A stretch of DNA of 34,472 nucleotides, from contig JAKBNS010000160.1 of NCBI GenBank assembly GCA_021830925.1, positions 1 through 34,472 of the forward strand. The letters are read 5' to 3'. The translations under genes were made by a program, and so were the position numbers. The notes below the pieces were generated by a model. It had not been told where the DNA came from. It did no database searches and saw nothing but the letters and a program-made list of their open reading frames with translations. Source of the stretch: Pseudomonadota bacterium. GTDB lineage: Bacteria > Pseudomonadota > Gammaproteobacteria > Burkholderiales > Burkholderiaceae_C. Each line of letters starts with the position of its first letter. Position 1 is the stretch's first letter. Shown here in pieces: positions 1 to 9,797 of the stretch.

Positions 1-115
1 ATCCAGGCTGCGCATGAATTCCGCCACTCTTTGAATTGATCCGGAATCGATGTTCCCGAAGAATGCAGGCTCGGCGCGCCCCATGGCGTCGCTGGTGCAT
101 GTCCAGCCTCGTTCC

Positions 116-1450
116 ATGTCCATCTCCTCCGGTCCCCTGCTCACCCGCATGCGGGTCATTCCCGTCGCCGGGCATGACAGCATGCTGCTCAACATCGGCG
201 GAGCGCATGCGCCGCTGTTCACCCGCAACCTGGTGCTGCTGGAGGACGACGCCGGGCACCTCGGGGTCGGCGAGGCGCCCGGCGGCGAGGTGATCCGCCA
301 GGCGCTGGAGGCCGCGGCCACGCAGGTGCTGGGGCAGCCGGTGGCGCGCATGCGCAGCCTGGTCTCGGCGGTGCGTGCCGACCACCGCGCGGCGGACTTC
401 GAGACCTTCGGGCGCGGCGCCTGGACCTACGAGTTGCGCATCAACGCGGTGGCGGCGCTGGAGGCCGCGCTGCTCGACCTGCTGGGCCAGTGCCTGGGCG
501 TGCCGGTGTGCGAACTGCTGGGGCCGGGGCGGCAACGCGACCACGTCACGGTGCTGGGCTACCTGTTCTACGTGGGGGATGCGCGCAGCACCGATCTGCC
601 CTACGAGGCTCCCGCGCGCCAGGGGCACGACTGGTACCGCCTGCGCCGCGAGCCCGCGATGGACACCGCCGCGGTGCTGCGCCTGGCCGGGGCGGCGCAG
701 GATCTGTACGGCTTCCGGGACTTCAAGCTCAAGGGCGGCGTGCTGCCGGGCATCGAGGAGGCCTCCACCGTGCTCGAGCTGGCGCGGCGCTTTCCCGCGG
801 CGCGCGTGACCATCGATCCCAACGGCGCCTGGTCGCTGCGCGAGGCCGTCGAACTGTGCCGGCCCTTGCGCGGCGTGCTGGCCTACGCCGAGGACCCCTG
901 CGGCGCCGAGGACGGCTACAGCGGGCGCGAGGTGATGGCCGAGTTCCGTCGCGCGACGGGCCTGCCGGTGGCCACCAACATGGTGGCCACCAACTGGCGC
1001 GAGCTGCGCCATGCGGCGATGCTCGACGCGGTGGACATCCCGCTGGCCGATCCGCATTTCTGGACCCTGTCGGGCGCCGTGCGGGTGGCCGAGCTGTGCG
1101 AGGACTGGGGCCTGACCTGGGGCTGCCACTCGAACAACCACTTCGACGTTTCGCTGGCCATGTTCACCCACGTGGGCGCCGCGGTGCCGGGGCGGCCCAC
1201 CGCCATCGACACCCACTGGATCTGGCAGGAAGGGCAGGGCCTGTGCCGCGAGCCGCTGAAGATCGAGGGCGGGCGCATCGCCGTGCCGCGGCGCCCGGGC
1301 CTGGGGGTCGATCTCGACATGCAGCGCGTGGAGCAGGCCCACCGGCTGTACCTGGAACTGCCCGCGGGCGGGCGCGACGACGCCGCGGCCATGCGCCAAC
1401 TTGTTCCCGGCTGGAGCTTCGATCGCAAGCGCCCCGCCATGGTTCGCTGA
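116..1450 (+). CDS. gudD: Glucarate dehydratase family protein (first tandem copy)
   Basis: Enolase-superfamily sugar-acid dehydratase, expected to convert D-glucarate (and perhaps L-idarate) to 5-keto-4-deoxyglucarate in the cytoplasm. The 444-residue protein matches the usual length. It keeps the family signature: KxK at K204/K206, metal ligands D234, E265 and N288, the HSNNHFD block with H338, and D365 in AIDTHW. The positions line up with E. coli GudD with a one-residue shift. The ATG at 116 gives an N-terminus like the next gene; ATGs at 50 and 83 are in frame upstream, and none has a strong ribosome-binding site. The second copy starts 22 bp after this stop, so the two are probably co-transcribed. 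In E. coli gudX and gudD are likewise adjacent, so this copy could be the GudX-type paralogue. It has ATNWREL where copy two has ATDWRQL. Family certain; start and exact substrate are not. Confidence 0.9.
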   Translation: MSISSGPLLTRMRVIPVAGHDSMLLNIGGAHAPLFTRNLVLLEDDAGHLGVGEAPGGEVIRQALEAAATQVLGQPVARMRSLVSAVRADHRAADFETFGRGAWTYELRINAVAALEAALLDLLGQCLGVPVCELLGPGRQRDHVTVLGYLFYVGDARSTDLPYEAPARQGHDWYRLRREPAMDTAAVLRLAGAAQDLYGFRDFKLKGGVLPGIEEASTVLELARRFPAARVTIDPNGAWSLREAVELCRPLRGVLAYAEDPCGAEDGYSGREVMAEFRRATGLPVATNMVATNWRELRHAAMLDAVDIPLADPHFWTLSGAVRVAELCEDWGLTWGCHSNNHFDVSLAMFTHVGAAVPGRPTAIDTHWIWQEGQGLCREPLKIEGGRIAVPRRPGLGVDLDMQRVEQAHRLYLELPAGGRDDAAAMRQLVPGWSFDRKRPAMVR

Positions 1451-1472
1451 GATTTCCCACTCCCCTCACTCC

Positions 1473-2822
1473 ATGAGTTCTCCGTCCGCCGCGGCCAGCC
1501 GCACCCCCGTGGTCACCGAATTCCGCGTCGTGCCGGTGGCCGGACGCGACAGCATGCTGCTCAATCTCAGCGGCGCGCACGGCCCCTGGTTCACCCGCAA
1601 CGTCGTGCTGCTGCGCGACGACTCCGGTCGCACGGGACTGGGCGAAGTGCCGGGCGGCGAGGCCATACGGCGCACCCTGGAGGACGCGCGTGCCTACGTG
1701 GTGGGGCGTCCGATCGGCGAGTTCCACGCGATGCTGCAGTCCATGCGCGTGGCCTTCGCCGAGCGCGACTGCGGGGGCCGCGGAGCGCAGACCTTCGACC
1801 TGCGCGTGGCCATCCACGCCGTCACCGGGGTGGAGTCCGCCTTGCTGGACCTGCTGGGGCAGTTCCTGCAGGTGCCGGTGGCTGCGCTGCTCGGGCAGGG
1901 CCAGCAACGCGACAGCGTGGCCGTGCTGGGCTACCTGTTCTACGTCGGCGATCGCGCGCGCACCACGCTGGACTACCGCGCCGAGCCCGATGCGGACGAC
2001 GACTGGCTGCGCCTGCGCAACGAGCCCGCGCTCGACCCGCGGGCGGTGGTGCGCCTGGCCGAGGCCGCGCAGGCACGCTACGGCTTCCAGGATTTCAAGC
2101 TCAAGGGGGGCGTGTTCGACGGCGCCGCCGAGATGGAGGCGGTGCTGGCCCTGCACGAACGCTTCCCCGAGGCACGCATCACGCTGGACCCCAACGGCGC
2201 CTGGTCGCTGGCGCAGGCGGTGAGCCTGTGCCGCGACAGCAGTGACGTGCTCGCCTACGCCGAGGACCCCTGCGGCGCGGAGAACGGCTTCTCGGGGCGC
2301 GAGGTGATGGCCGAGTTCCGGCGCGCCACCGGCCTGCCCACGGCCACCAACATGGTGGCCACCGACTGGCGCCAGCTGGCCCATTCCCTGCAGTTGCAGT
2401 CGGTGGACATCCCGCTGGCCGATCCCCATTTCTGGACCCTGCAGGGTTCGGTGCGCGTGGCCCAGCTCTGCGACATGTTCGGGCTCACCTGGGGTTCGCA
2501 CTCGAACAACCACTTCGACATCTCGCTGGCCATGTTCACCCACGTGGCGGCCGCGGCGCCCGGGCGCGTGACCGCCATCGACACCCACTGGATCTGGCAG
2601 GACGGCCAGCGCCTGAGCCGCGAGCCCCTGCGCATCGAGGGCGGGCGCATCCGCGTGCCCGACGCGCCGGGACTCGGCGTGCGCATCGACGAGGCCGAAC
2701 TGCAGCGCGCCCACGAGGCCTACCTGCGCCTGGGCGAGGGCTCGCGCGACGACGCCGCCGCCATGCAGTTCCTGGTTCCGGGCTGGCGTTTCGACCCCAA
2801 GCGCCCCAGCCTCGAGCGCTGA
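1473..2822 (+). CDS. gudD: Glucarate dehydratase (second tandem copy)
   Basis: Glucarate dehydratase of the enolase superfamily, 449 residues. Catalytic residues are all visible: K209/K211 (FKLKGG), metal ligands D239 (LDPNGAW), E270 and N293 (ATNMVATDW), H343 in the GSHSNNHFD block, and D370. All are offset by +4 from E. coli GudD numbering. This copy is closer to the E. coli consensus than the upstream one ([37 protein letters not shown]). The start is the ATG 22 bp after the upstream stop; the longer reading frame from 1401 runs back into the first gene. Together the pair suggests growth on aldaric acids. The usual companions, a glucarate permease and a 5-keto-4-deoxyglucarate aldolase or dehydratase, are not in the window. 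Confidence 0.93.
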   Translation: MSSPSAAASRTPVVTEFRVVPVAGRDSMLLNLSGAHGPWFTRNVVLLRDDSGRTGLGEVPGGEAIRRTLEDARAYVVGRPIGEFHAMLQSMRVAFAERDCGGRGAQTFDLRVAIHAVTGVESALLDLLGQFLQVPVAALLGQGQQRDSVAVLGYLFYVGDRARTTLDYRAEPDADDDWLRLRNEPALDPRAVVRLAEAAQARYGFQDFKLKGGVFDGAAEMEAVLALHERFPEARITLDPNGAWSLAQAVSLCRDSSDVLAYAEDPCGAENGFSGREVMAEFRRATGLPTATNMVATDWRQLAHSLQLQSVDIPLADPHFWTLQGSVRVAQLCDMFGLTWGSHSNNHFDISLAMFTHVAAAAPGRVTAIDTHWIWQDGQRLSREPLRIEGGRIRVPDAPGLGVRIDEAELQRAHEAYLRLGEGSRDDAAAMQFLVPGWRFDPKRPSLER

Positions 2823-2977
2823 GCGGTGTGCCGATCGAGCCATCGCCCAGCCGGCGTCTTGTCAAGAGCGCTGTAGCCGTGCTCTTTGTACGGAAATGGA
2901 CCAGGCCCTATGCAGGTCGCGAGAATATGTATAAAAATCCAGAAAATTTATGCATGTCTTGCTCCCTGTCGGATCCC

Positions 2978-4066
2978 ATGTCAACGCTCCCGAAGTCGCT
3001 GCAAACGCTCGATCCGCGCAGATTCGAGACCCCAGAGATCCTCAAACAGCTCGTCCTTTCACATCGCCACCTGGCCGAACTCAAGGGTGTCGCCATGTCC
3101 ATGCCCAATCAGGGCATCCTGATCAACACGCTCGTGTTGCAGGAGGCGAAGGACAGTTCCGAGATCGAGAACATCGTCACGACCCACGACGAACTCTTTC
3201 GGGAGATCACACATTTCGGCGCGGGCGGAGGACAGGCGGCGAAAGAGGTTTCGCGCTATGCGCAGGCCCTACGCGTCGGATTCGAGGCCGTTCGTGGCAG
3301 CGGCCTCCTGAGTCTGGGTCATATCCTGCACATTCAGGAGGTGCTTGAACGCAACCGGGCGGGGCTGCGCAGAGTGACAGGGACGGTGCTGATGGATGGA
3401 TCTGGTCGTGTGGTCTACACACCGCCATCGCCGGAGCATCTGGCTGCGCTGATGGGCGATCTTGAACGCTTCATCAACGACGATGCGGCCTATTCGGCGG
3501 ACCCTCTGGTCAAGATGGCTTTGATTCATCACCAGTTCGAGTCGATCCATCCCTTCTATGACGGTAACGGTCGAACCGGTCGCATCGTGAATGTGCTGTT
3601 CCTCGTGCGCCAGGGACTGCTGGACATCCCCGTCCTGTACCTCAGCCGTGCCATCGTGCGCAACAAGCGGGACTACTACCGTCTGCTGCAGGACGTGCGC
3701 GATCGTGATCTATGGGAGGACTGGGTGCTTTACATGCTGCAGGCCGTGGACCAGACAGCCAGGCAGACCATCTTTACGGTGAAGGCCATCCGAGCATTGG
3801 TGATGGACTACAAGCATCGCATCCGAAATACGTATCGCTTCTACAGCCAGGATCTGATCAACAATCTGTTCTCGCACCCCTATACCAAGATCGAATTCAT
3901 TCAGCGCGAACTCGATGTCTCACGACTCACGGCTACAAGCTATCTGGATCAGCTCGTGATGGGTGGCTTCCTGCGAAAGCACAAGGTCGGTCGATCCAAC
4001 TACTACGTCAATGAGCCACTCGTCCGTCTTCTCACAGGGAGCGAGTCGAGCACGAAGGGCGATTGA
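2978..4066 (+). CDS. Fic domain protein with N-terminal inhibitory motif
   Basis: Probable AMP-transferase (FIC) that would modify hydroxyl side chains of a target protein with AMP from ATP. From the ATG at 2978 it has 362 residues. An N-terminal DUF4172/Fic_N-like helical region carries the inhibitory motif S60-SEI-E64-N65, of the SxxxE(G/N) type, which marks a class II self-inhibited Fic protein. The catalytic loop HPFYDGNGRTGR lies at 191-202 and is intact. Residues about 295-350 look like a winged helix (IEFIQRELDVSRLTATSYLDQL). In-frame ATGs at 2927 and 2954 are possible starts; homologues I recall begin near the chosen one, but no start has a clear ribosome-binding site. GC is lower than in neighbours: 30 of 60 bases in 3781-3840, against 42 of 60 in 13201-13260 of priA. 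It stands alone without an antitoxin gene, consistent with built-in inhibition. Confidence 0.93.
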   Translation: MSTLPKSLQTLDPRRFETPEILKQLVLSHRHLAELKGVAMSMPNQGILINTLVLQEAKDSSEIENIVTTHDELFREITHFGAGGGQAAKEVSRYAQALRVGFEAVRGSGLLSLGHILHIQEVLERNRAGLRRVTGTVLMDGSGRVVYTPPSPEHLAALMGDLERFINDDAAYSADPLVKMALIHHQFESIHPFYDGNGRTGRIVNVLFLVRQGLLDIPVLYLSRAIVRNKRDYYRLLQDVRDRDLWEDWVLYMLQAVDQTARQTIFTVKAIRALVMDYKHRIRNTYRFYSQDLINNLFSHPYTKIEFIQRELDVSRLTATSYLDQLVMGGFLRKHKVGRSNYYVNEPLVRLLTGSESSTKGD

Positions 4067-4073
4067 TGGATGC

Positions 4074-4098
4074 CTCGGGGCCGGGCTGCGGCCCCGAG
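4074..4098. terminator. Hairpin between convergent fic and aldo/keto reductase genes
   Basis: Perfect 10-bp arms CTCGGGGCCG and CGGCCCCGAG enclose a 5-nt loop. It starts 8 bp after the Fic stop and ends 6 bp before the stop of the convergent aldo/keto reductase gene. There is only a TT after it on the plus strand, so it is a plausible two-way terminator without a proper T-tract. Confidence 0.5.
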
Positions 4099-4103
4099 TT
4101 CCT

Positions 4104-5138
4104 TCAGCCGGCCCGCGCCGGCCCCGTGCCCGCGCCGCTGGCCTCGATCGCCGAGGCGATCTCCGACAGGTCCTGGGCATCCAGTTCCAGGCTCGCGGCA
4201 TCCAGCCAGCCGTCGACCTGTTCTGGCGTGCGCGCGCCGACGATGGCGCCGGTCACGCCGGGCCAGGCCAGGGTCCAGGCGATGGCCACCGCGGCCACCG
4301 TGCTGTGGCGGCGCTCGGCCACCGGCCGCAGCGCGGCGGCCAGTCGCAGGTTGCGTTGCAGGCGCTCGCCGCTGAATTCCGGGCTGCGCGAGCGCCAGTC
4401 GTCGCCCGGCAGCGCGGCCGCGCGCTCGGCGCTGAAGCGCCCGCTGAGCAGTCCGGCCTGCATCGGGCTGTAGACGATCACCCCGGTCTCGTGGGCGGCG
4501 CACCAGGGCAGTTCCTTGTGCGCGACGTCGCGGCGGATGGCCGAGAAGGGCGGCTGCAGGGTGTCCACGTGTCCCAGGCGCTCGGCCGCGTCGAGTTGCG
4601 CGGCGTCGTGGTTGGACAGGCCGACCGCGCGCACCTTGCCTTCGCGCTTGAGATCGAGCAGGGTCTGCCAGTATTCCTCCAGCGGCGCGCCGTCCTTGGC
4701 CGGCCAGTGCATCTGGTACAGGTCGATGCGCTCGACACCGAGGCGGCGCAGCGATTCCTCCACCTCGGTGCGGATGCTGGCGGCGGCGCCGACCTGGCGC
4801 GCCGGTGCCTTGCGGTCCTGCGGGTCCCAGCGCAGACCGCACTTGGTGAACACGTAGGGCCTGCGCTCGGCGGGCATGCCGGCCAGTGCCTGGCGCACCA
4901 CCTCCTCCGAATGCCCCAGCCCGTAGACGGCCGCGGTGTCGATCCAGTTGATGCCGCGCTCCACCGCGTGGCGGATGGCGGCGATGGAGTCGCGGTCGTC
5001 CTGCGCACCCCAGCCCACCGCCCAGTCCGGGCCACCCACGGCCCAGGAGCCGAAGCCCACGCGGGTGATGTGCATGTCGGTGCGGCCCAGGCGGCGCAGC
5101 GGAAGGGCCGTGCCGGTTCCTTGTTGCTGTTGATTCAT
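4104..5138 (-). CDS. Aldo/keto reductase
   Basis: NADPH-type aldo/keto reductase of 344 residues with a TIM-barrel fold, cytoplasmic. The catalytic tetrad is visible as D67 (NWIDTAAVYG), Y72, K99 (VFTKCGLRW) and H144 (YQMHWPA). The C-terminal cofactor region reads GAIVGARTPEQVDG. The layout resembles the YhdN/general-stress-protein 69 group rather than sugar-specific reductases; the substrate cannot be told. The start is the ATG at 5138, preceded by AAGGAAG at good spacing; an ATG at 5174 is in frame but lies inside the regulatory dyad. It is divergent from the LysR gene, with 116 bp between the two starts, and that regulator probably controls it. Confidence 0.93.
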   Translation of the reverse strand: MNQQQQGTGTALPLRRLGRTDMHITRVGFGSWAVGGPDWAVGWGAQDDRDSIAAIRHAVERGINWIDTAAVYGLGHSEEVVRQALAGMPAERRPYVFTKCGLRWDPQDRKAPARQVGAAASIRTEVEESLRRLGVERIDLYQMHWPAKDGAPLEEYWQTLLDLKREGKVRAVGLSNHDAAQLDAAERLGHVDTLQPPFSAIRRDVAHKELPWCAAHETGVIVYSPMQAGLLSGRFSAERAAALPGDDWRSRSPEFSGERLQRNLRLAAALRPVAERRHSTVAAVAIAWTLAWPGVTGAIVGARTPEQVDGWLDAASLELDAQDLSEIASAIEASGAGTGPARAG

Positions 5139-5167
5139 GAAGCTTCCTTGCTGTTGCTTGATCGATG

Positions 5168-5200
5168 GGAACATTCTTGTGCATCGGCACGAATCGTTCC
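5168..5200. promoter_or_regulatory. Dyad operator candidate between aldo/keto reductase and LysR genes
   Basis: Inverted repeat with outer arms GGAAC (5168-5172) and GTTCC (5196-5200) and inner arms GTGC/GCAC around ATCG (5180-5191 area). The two sides match if one base is skipped. It contains T-N11-A windows at 5177-5189 and 5180-5192, as LysR sites often do. It sits 30-62 bp upstream of the reductase start and 54-86 bp upstream of the regulator start, as expected for a shared operator. Its right half matches a second site upstream of malate synthase. Confidence 0.5.
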
Positions 5201-5254
5201 AACGGATTACAGTGATGCCGTTGATCTTGGATATCGCTGAATCAGACCCGGACC

Positions 5255-6139
5255 GTGGAACTCAAGCAGTTGCAGCATTTCGTGGCCGTGGCGCAGGAGC
5301 GCCACTTCACGCGGGCGGCGCAGCGCGTGCACATCGTGCAGTCGGCCCTGTCCGCCTCGGTGCGTTCGCTGGAGGACGAACTCGGTGCGCGCCTGTTCGT
5401 GCGCAGCACGCGCCAGGTGCGCCTGACCAGCGCCGGCGCCGCGCTGTACGACAAGGCGCTGGCGGTGCTGCACGCCGCGCGGGAGGCGCGCGAGGTGGTG
5501 GCCGAGGTGCAGGGCCTGCGCCGGGGCAGCCTGGCGGTGGGCTCGGTGCCCAGCCTGCCCGCCTTCCTCGACCTGCCCGCGCTGCTGGCGCGTTTTCGCG
5601 AACGCCACCCGGAGGTGGATATCCGTCTCGGCCAGGGCTCCGCGGGAGCGCTGCTGGAACAGGTGCGCGACGGCCGCCTGGACCTGGCCTTCCTGCCGCT
5701 GAGCGAGCCGCCGGGCGACCTGCAGACGAGGGTCATCGTCTGCGAGGAACTGGTGCTGGCCTGCGCGCCGGAGCACGCGCTGGCCGGGCGTGACGGGGTG
5801 CGCCTGGGCGAGCTCACCGGCGAATGCTTCGTCGACTTCGAGCCCGGCTGGGGCACGCGCAAGCTGGTCGACAAGGTGTTCGCCGCCGCGGGGGTCGAGC
5901 GGCGCATCGCCTTCGAGGTCAGCGACCTCGGTACCGTGCTCGACCTCGTGGTACGCGGGCTCGGCGTGGCGCTGGTGCCCGAGCCGGTGGCCGGCGCCCG
6001 CCTGCCCGCGCTGGGCATGGCGCGCCTGGCCGCGCCATCCATCTGCTGGGAGCTGGTGGCGGCCCACGACGCGCGGGTCGGCGCGGGCGGCGCCGCGGGC
6101 AATCCGGCGGTGGGCGCGCTGCTGGATCTGCTCGACTGA
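5255..6139 (+). CDS. LysR family transcriptional regulator
   Basis: LysR-type regulator, 294 residues. The N-terminal winged helix-turn-helix (about residues 3-60) reads LQHFVAVAQERHFTRAAQRV, with LSASVRSLEDELGARLFVR as recognition helix and wing. A linker helix follows, then a periplasmic-binding-like effector domain from about 90 to 290. The start is a GTG at 5255, which gives the standard MELKQLQHFV beginning of the family. It is divergent from the aldo/keto reductase gene across a dyad, so control of that gene, with autoregulation, is likely. Inducer unknown. Its end is 19 bp from the stop of the convergent EamA gene. Confidence 0.95.
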   Translation: MELKQLQHFVAVAQERHFTRAAQRVHIVQSALSASVRSLEDELGARLFVRSTRQVRLTSAGAALYDKALAVLHAAREAREVVAEVQGLRRGSLAVGSVPSLPAFLDLPALLARFRERHPEVDIRLGQGSAGALLEQVRDGRLDLAFLPLSEPPGDLQTRVIVCEELVLACAPEHALAGRDGVRLGELTGECFVDFEPGWGTRKLVDKVFAAAGVERRIAFEVSDLGTVLDLVVRGLGVALVPEPVAGARLPALGMARLAAPSICWELVAAHDARVGAGGAAGNPAVGALLDLLD

Positions 6140-6158
6140 GCCGCCGCGGCGCGCTCGC

Positions 6159-7034
6159 TCAGGCCAGTCGACGGCGCAGCAGGCGCTGCCACTGGCCGCC
6201 GGCCAGCGCGGTGCCGGCGAGGATGATCGCGCAGCCCAGCAGCATGGTGGCCGTGATCGCCTCGTGCAGGAACAAGCGCCCCCACAGCATGCCGAACACC
6301 GGAATCAGGAAGGTCACCGAGGCGGCATAGGCAGGGCCCACCTTCACCAGCAGGCGAAAGTACAGGGTGTAGGCCACCGCGGTGCACAGCACGCCCAGGG
6401 CCAGCACGTAGGCCCAGATGACCGCGGGCACGGGGCCGGCCGGCCACAGCGCCGCGCCGGGAATCGCCAGCATCAGCGCAGCCCAGGCCTGGCTGGCGAA
6501 TGCGGTCAGCAGCGGGTCCACCTGCGCCAGGTGGCGGCGCGCATAGTGCACCGCGAAGCCGTAGGACACCGGGGCGAGCAAGACGAGGCCGGCCGCCGCG
6601 AGCGAGCCCGAGGAGCCCGCATCGGCTTGCCCGGCGACCAGCACGACCACGCCGACCAGGCCGGTGAACAGCCCCAGCATCTGGGCGCGGGTGATCGCGA
6701 CCCCGAAGGCCACCGCGCCCGCCAGCGCGGCCCACAGTGGCGTGGTGGCGTTGAGGATGGACTCGAAGCCCGCGCCCAGGTGCTGGGCGCCCATCGCGAA
6801 CAGGGAGAAGGGCAGGGCTGAATTGCTCAGGCCCACCACGGCCAGCGCTCGCCAGTGGCGCCGCAGTTGGGCGCGCCGTCCGGCATGGCTCAGCACGGGC
6901 AGCAGCACCACTGCGGCGATGCTCACGCGCAGCGCGATCAGCGGCAGCGCGCCCAGCACGGGCGAGCAAAGACGCAGGAAGAGGAAGGAGCCGCCCCAGA
7001 TGGCGGCGAGCAGCAGGAGTTCGAGCAGCGGCAT
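6159..7034 (-). CDS. EamA/DMT family transporter
   Basis: Inner-membrane transporter of the drug/metabolite superfamily, 291 residues, with about ten hydrophobic segments arranged as two EamA repeats. The first spans roughly residues 1-130, starting LLELLLLAAIWGGSFLFLRL; the second spans about 145-280 and includes VLCTAVAYTLYFRLLVKVGPA and SVTFLIPVFGMLWG. Members export amino acids, metabolites or drugs; the substrate cannot be inferred. The start is the ATG at 7034. It lies 128 bp downstream of the malate synthase terminator and in the same direction, so it probably has its own promoter. Confidence 0.92.
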   Translation of the reverse strand: MPLLELLLLAAIWGGSFLFLRLCSPVLGALPLIALRVSIAAVVLLPVLSHAGRRAQLRRHWRALAVVGLSNSALPFSLFAMGAQHLGAGFESILNATTPLWAALAGAVAFGVAITRAQMLGLFTGLVGVVVLVAGQADAGSSGSLAAAGLVLLAPVSYGFAVHYARRHLAQVDPLLTAFASQAWAALMLAIPGAALWPAGPVPAVIWAYVLALGVLCTAVAYTLYFRLLVKVGPAYAASVTFLIPVFGMLWGRLFLHEAITATMLLGCAIILAGTALAGGQWQRLLRRRLA

Positions 7035-7161
7035 GGCGGGTGGGGCGCGGGTCGGGCGCCTGGGATGGGGCCGTCACAATGTAGCCGCCGCGCGCCCGTC
7101 GGTCTGGCCGGAAACGGACCTGCGCCTGCCGGTGCGATCGTGCCGGCGCCGTGCGGGCATG

Positions 7162-7188
7162 AAAAAGGCCGCCCCGGCGGGGCGGCCT
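7162..7188 (-). terminator. Intrinsic terminator after malate synthase
   Basis: On the minus strand a 9-bp GC stem (GGCCGCCCC pairing with GGGGCGGCC, 3-nt loop) is followed directly by TTTTT. It lies 23 bp after the malate synthase stop. This is the clearest rho-independent terminator in the window. Confidence 0.85.
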
Positions 7189-7210
7189 GTTCAGGGCTTG
7201 CCGGCCAGGT

Positions 7211-8797
<1,587 letters not shown>

Positions 8798-8905
8798 GCG
8801 AATCTCCAGGGTTTCGAGCTTTTCCAGCCAGTTCATGATCGATAGGGACAGATCGTGTCCCCAGGGGCGCCGGCGTGGCGCCACCGTGCCGGCTCGGCGG
8901 TAGCC

Positions 8906-8924
8906 TCGGCACGAAAGGTTCCAA
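8906..8924 (-). promoter_or_regulatory. Element upstream of aceB shared with the 5.2 kb regulatory region
   Basis: The minus strand reads TTGGAACCTTTCGTGCCGA. It differs at only two of 19 positions from TTGGAACGATTCGTGCCGA at 5184-5202, upstream of the aldo/keto reductase gene, and has the same orientation relative to its gene. It looks like a common regulator site. The surrounding 8837-8987 gap otherwise shows nothing distinct. Confidence 0.45.
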
Positions 8925-8987
8925 TCTTCTATTAGACACCAGAGCAGACCCGGCGCCATGACGCCGCGGATCCGATGCTGCGTTGCG

Positions 8988-9797
8988 TCAACCGAGGCGA
9001 TCGCGCAGTGCGCGCCAGCCCTGCGCGGCCAGGTACAGCAGGAAGCTCAATGCGGCGATCCAGGTGCTGGCGGGCCAGCCGATGGCGTAGGAGGCGCCCA
9101 GTCCGGCGCAGGCCAGTCCCACGCCCAGCAGCATGGACAGCAGCACCCCGGGCCCCAGGCGCCGGGTCAGCGCCTGCGCGGCCGCGGGCGGCCCGACCAG
9201 GAAGGCGAAGATCAGCAGCGCGCCGATCACCGGCACCGCCACCGCCACGGTGGCCGCCAGCAGCAGCGCGAACAACAGGTCGAGCAGGTTCACCGGCACG
9301 CCGCGGGTGCGCGCCATGTCGGGATTCAGGCTGGCCAGGCACAGCGGGCGATAGATCAGCGCCAGCCCGAGCACGGCGCCGGCGGCGACCAGCAGCGACA
9401 GCCGGGCCTGCGCGGCGCTGATGCCCACGATGCTGCCGAAGAGCATGCTCATGGCCGACTGGGCGTTGCGCGTGTACAGGCTGAGGAACAGGATGCCCAG
9501 GCCCAGCGCGAACATCAGCACCATGCCGATGCCCACGTCGCGCTGGCGCAGGCGGCGCCCGGCCAGCGCCAGCGCGACGCCGGCCGCCAGCGTGAAGGCG
9601 AACAGCCCCAGGTAGGCGCTCAGGCCCAGCACGATGGCGCCGGCGGCGCCGGCGAAGCCGATGTGCGACAGCGCGTGGGCGGCGAAGGTCTGGCGCCGCA
9701 GCGTGACGAAATACCCGACGCCGGCTGCGGCCGCGCCGATGCTGCCGGCCGCCAGCAGCGCCTGGCGCATGAAGGCGTACTCGAGGCCCAGGATCAT
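8988..9797 (-). CDS. Zinc/manganese-type ABC transporter permease
   Basis: Inner-membrane permease of the ABC-3 (ZnuB/MntB) family, 269 residues with about eight hydrophobic segments. Family landmarks include SHIGFAGAAGAIVLG near residue 43, the DPE-like region ASLNPDMARTRGVPV, and the coupling-helix area VPVIGALLIFAFLVGPPAAA. The ATG at 9797 overlaps the stop of the upstream ATPase gene by 4 nt (ATGA), so the two are translationally coupled. It should pair with that ATPase to import Zn2+ or Mn2+. The periplasmic binding protein (ZnuA type) and the Zur repressor gene are not in the window. Confidence 0.92.
   Translation of the reverse strand: MILGLEYAFMRQALLAAGSIGAAAAGVGYFVTLRRQTFAAHALSHIGFAGAAGAIVLGLSAYLGLFAFTLAAGVALALAGRRLRQRDVGIGMVLMFALGLGILFLSLYTRNAQSAMSMLFGSIVGISAAQARLSLLVAAGAVLGLALIYRPLCLASLNPDMARTRGVPVNLLDLLFALLLAATVAVAVPVIGALLIFAFLVGPPAAAQALTRRLGPGVLLSMLLGVGLACAGLGASYAIGWPASTWIAALSFLLYLAAQGWRALRDRLG

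Noticed and set aside
1-115. Possible gene end or promoter at the left edge
   Set aside because: No frame, promoter pair or repeat could be supported; ATGs at 50 and 83 are only alternative starts of the first dehydratase gene.
5184-5202. Sigma-54-like promoter (GGCACG-N5-TTCC) on the plus strand
   Set aside because: The -12 element has CC in place of the required GC, and the matching site at 8906-8924 would point away from malate synthase into the end of another gene.
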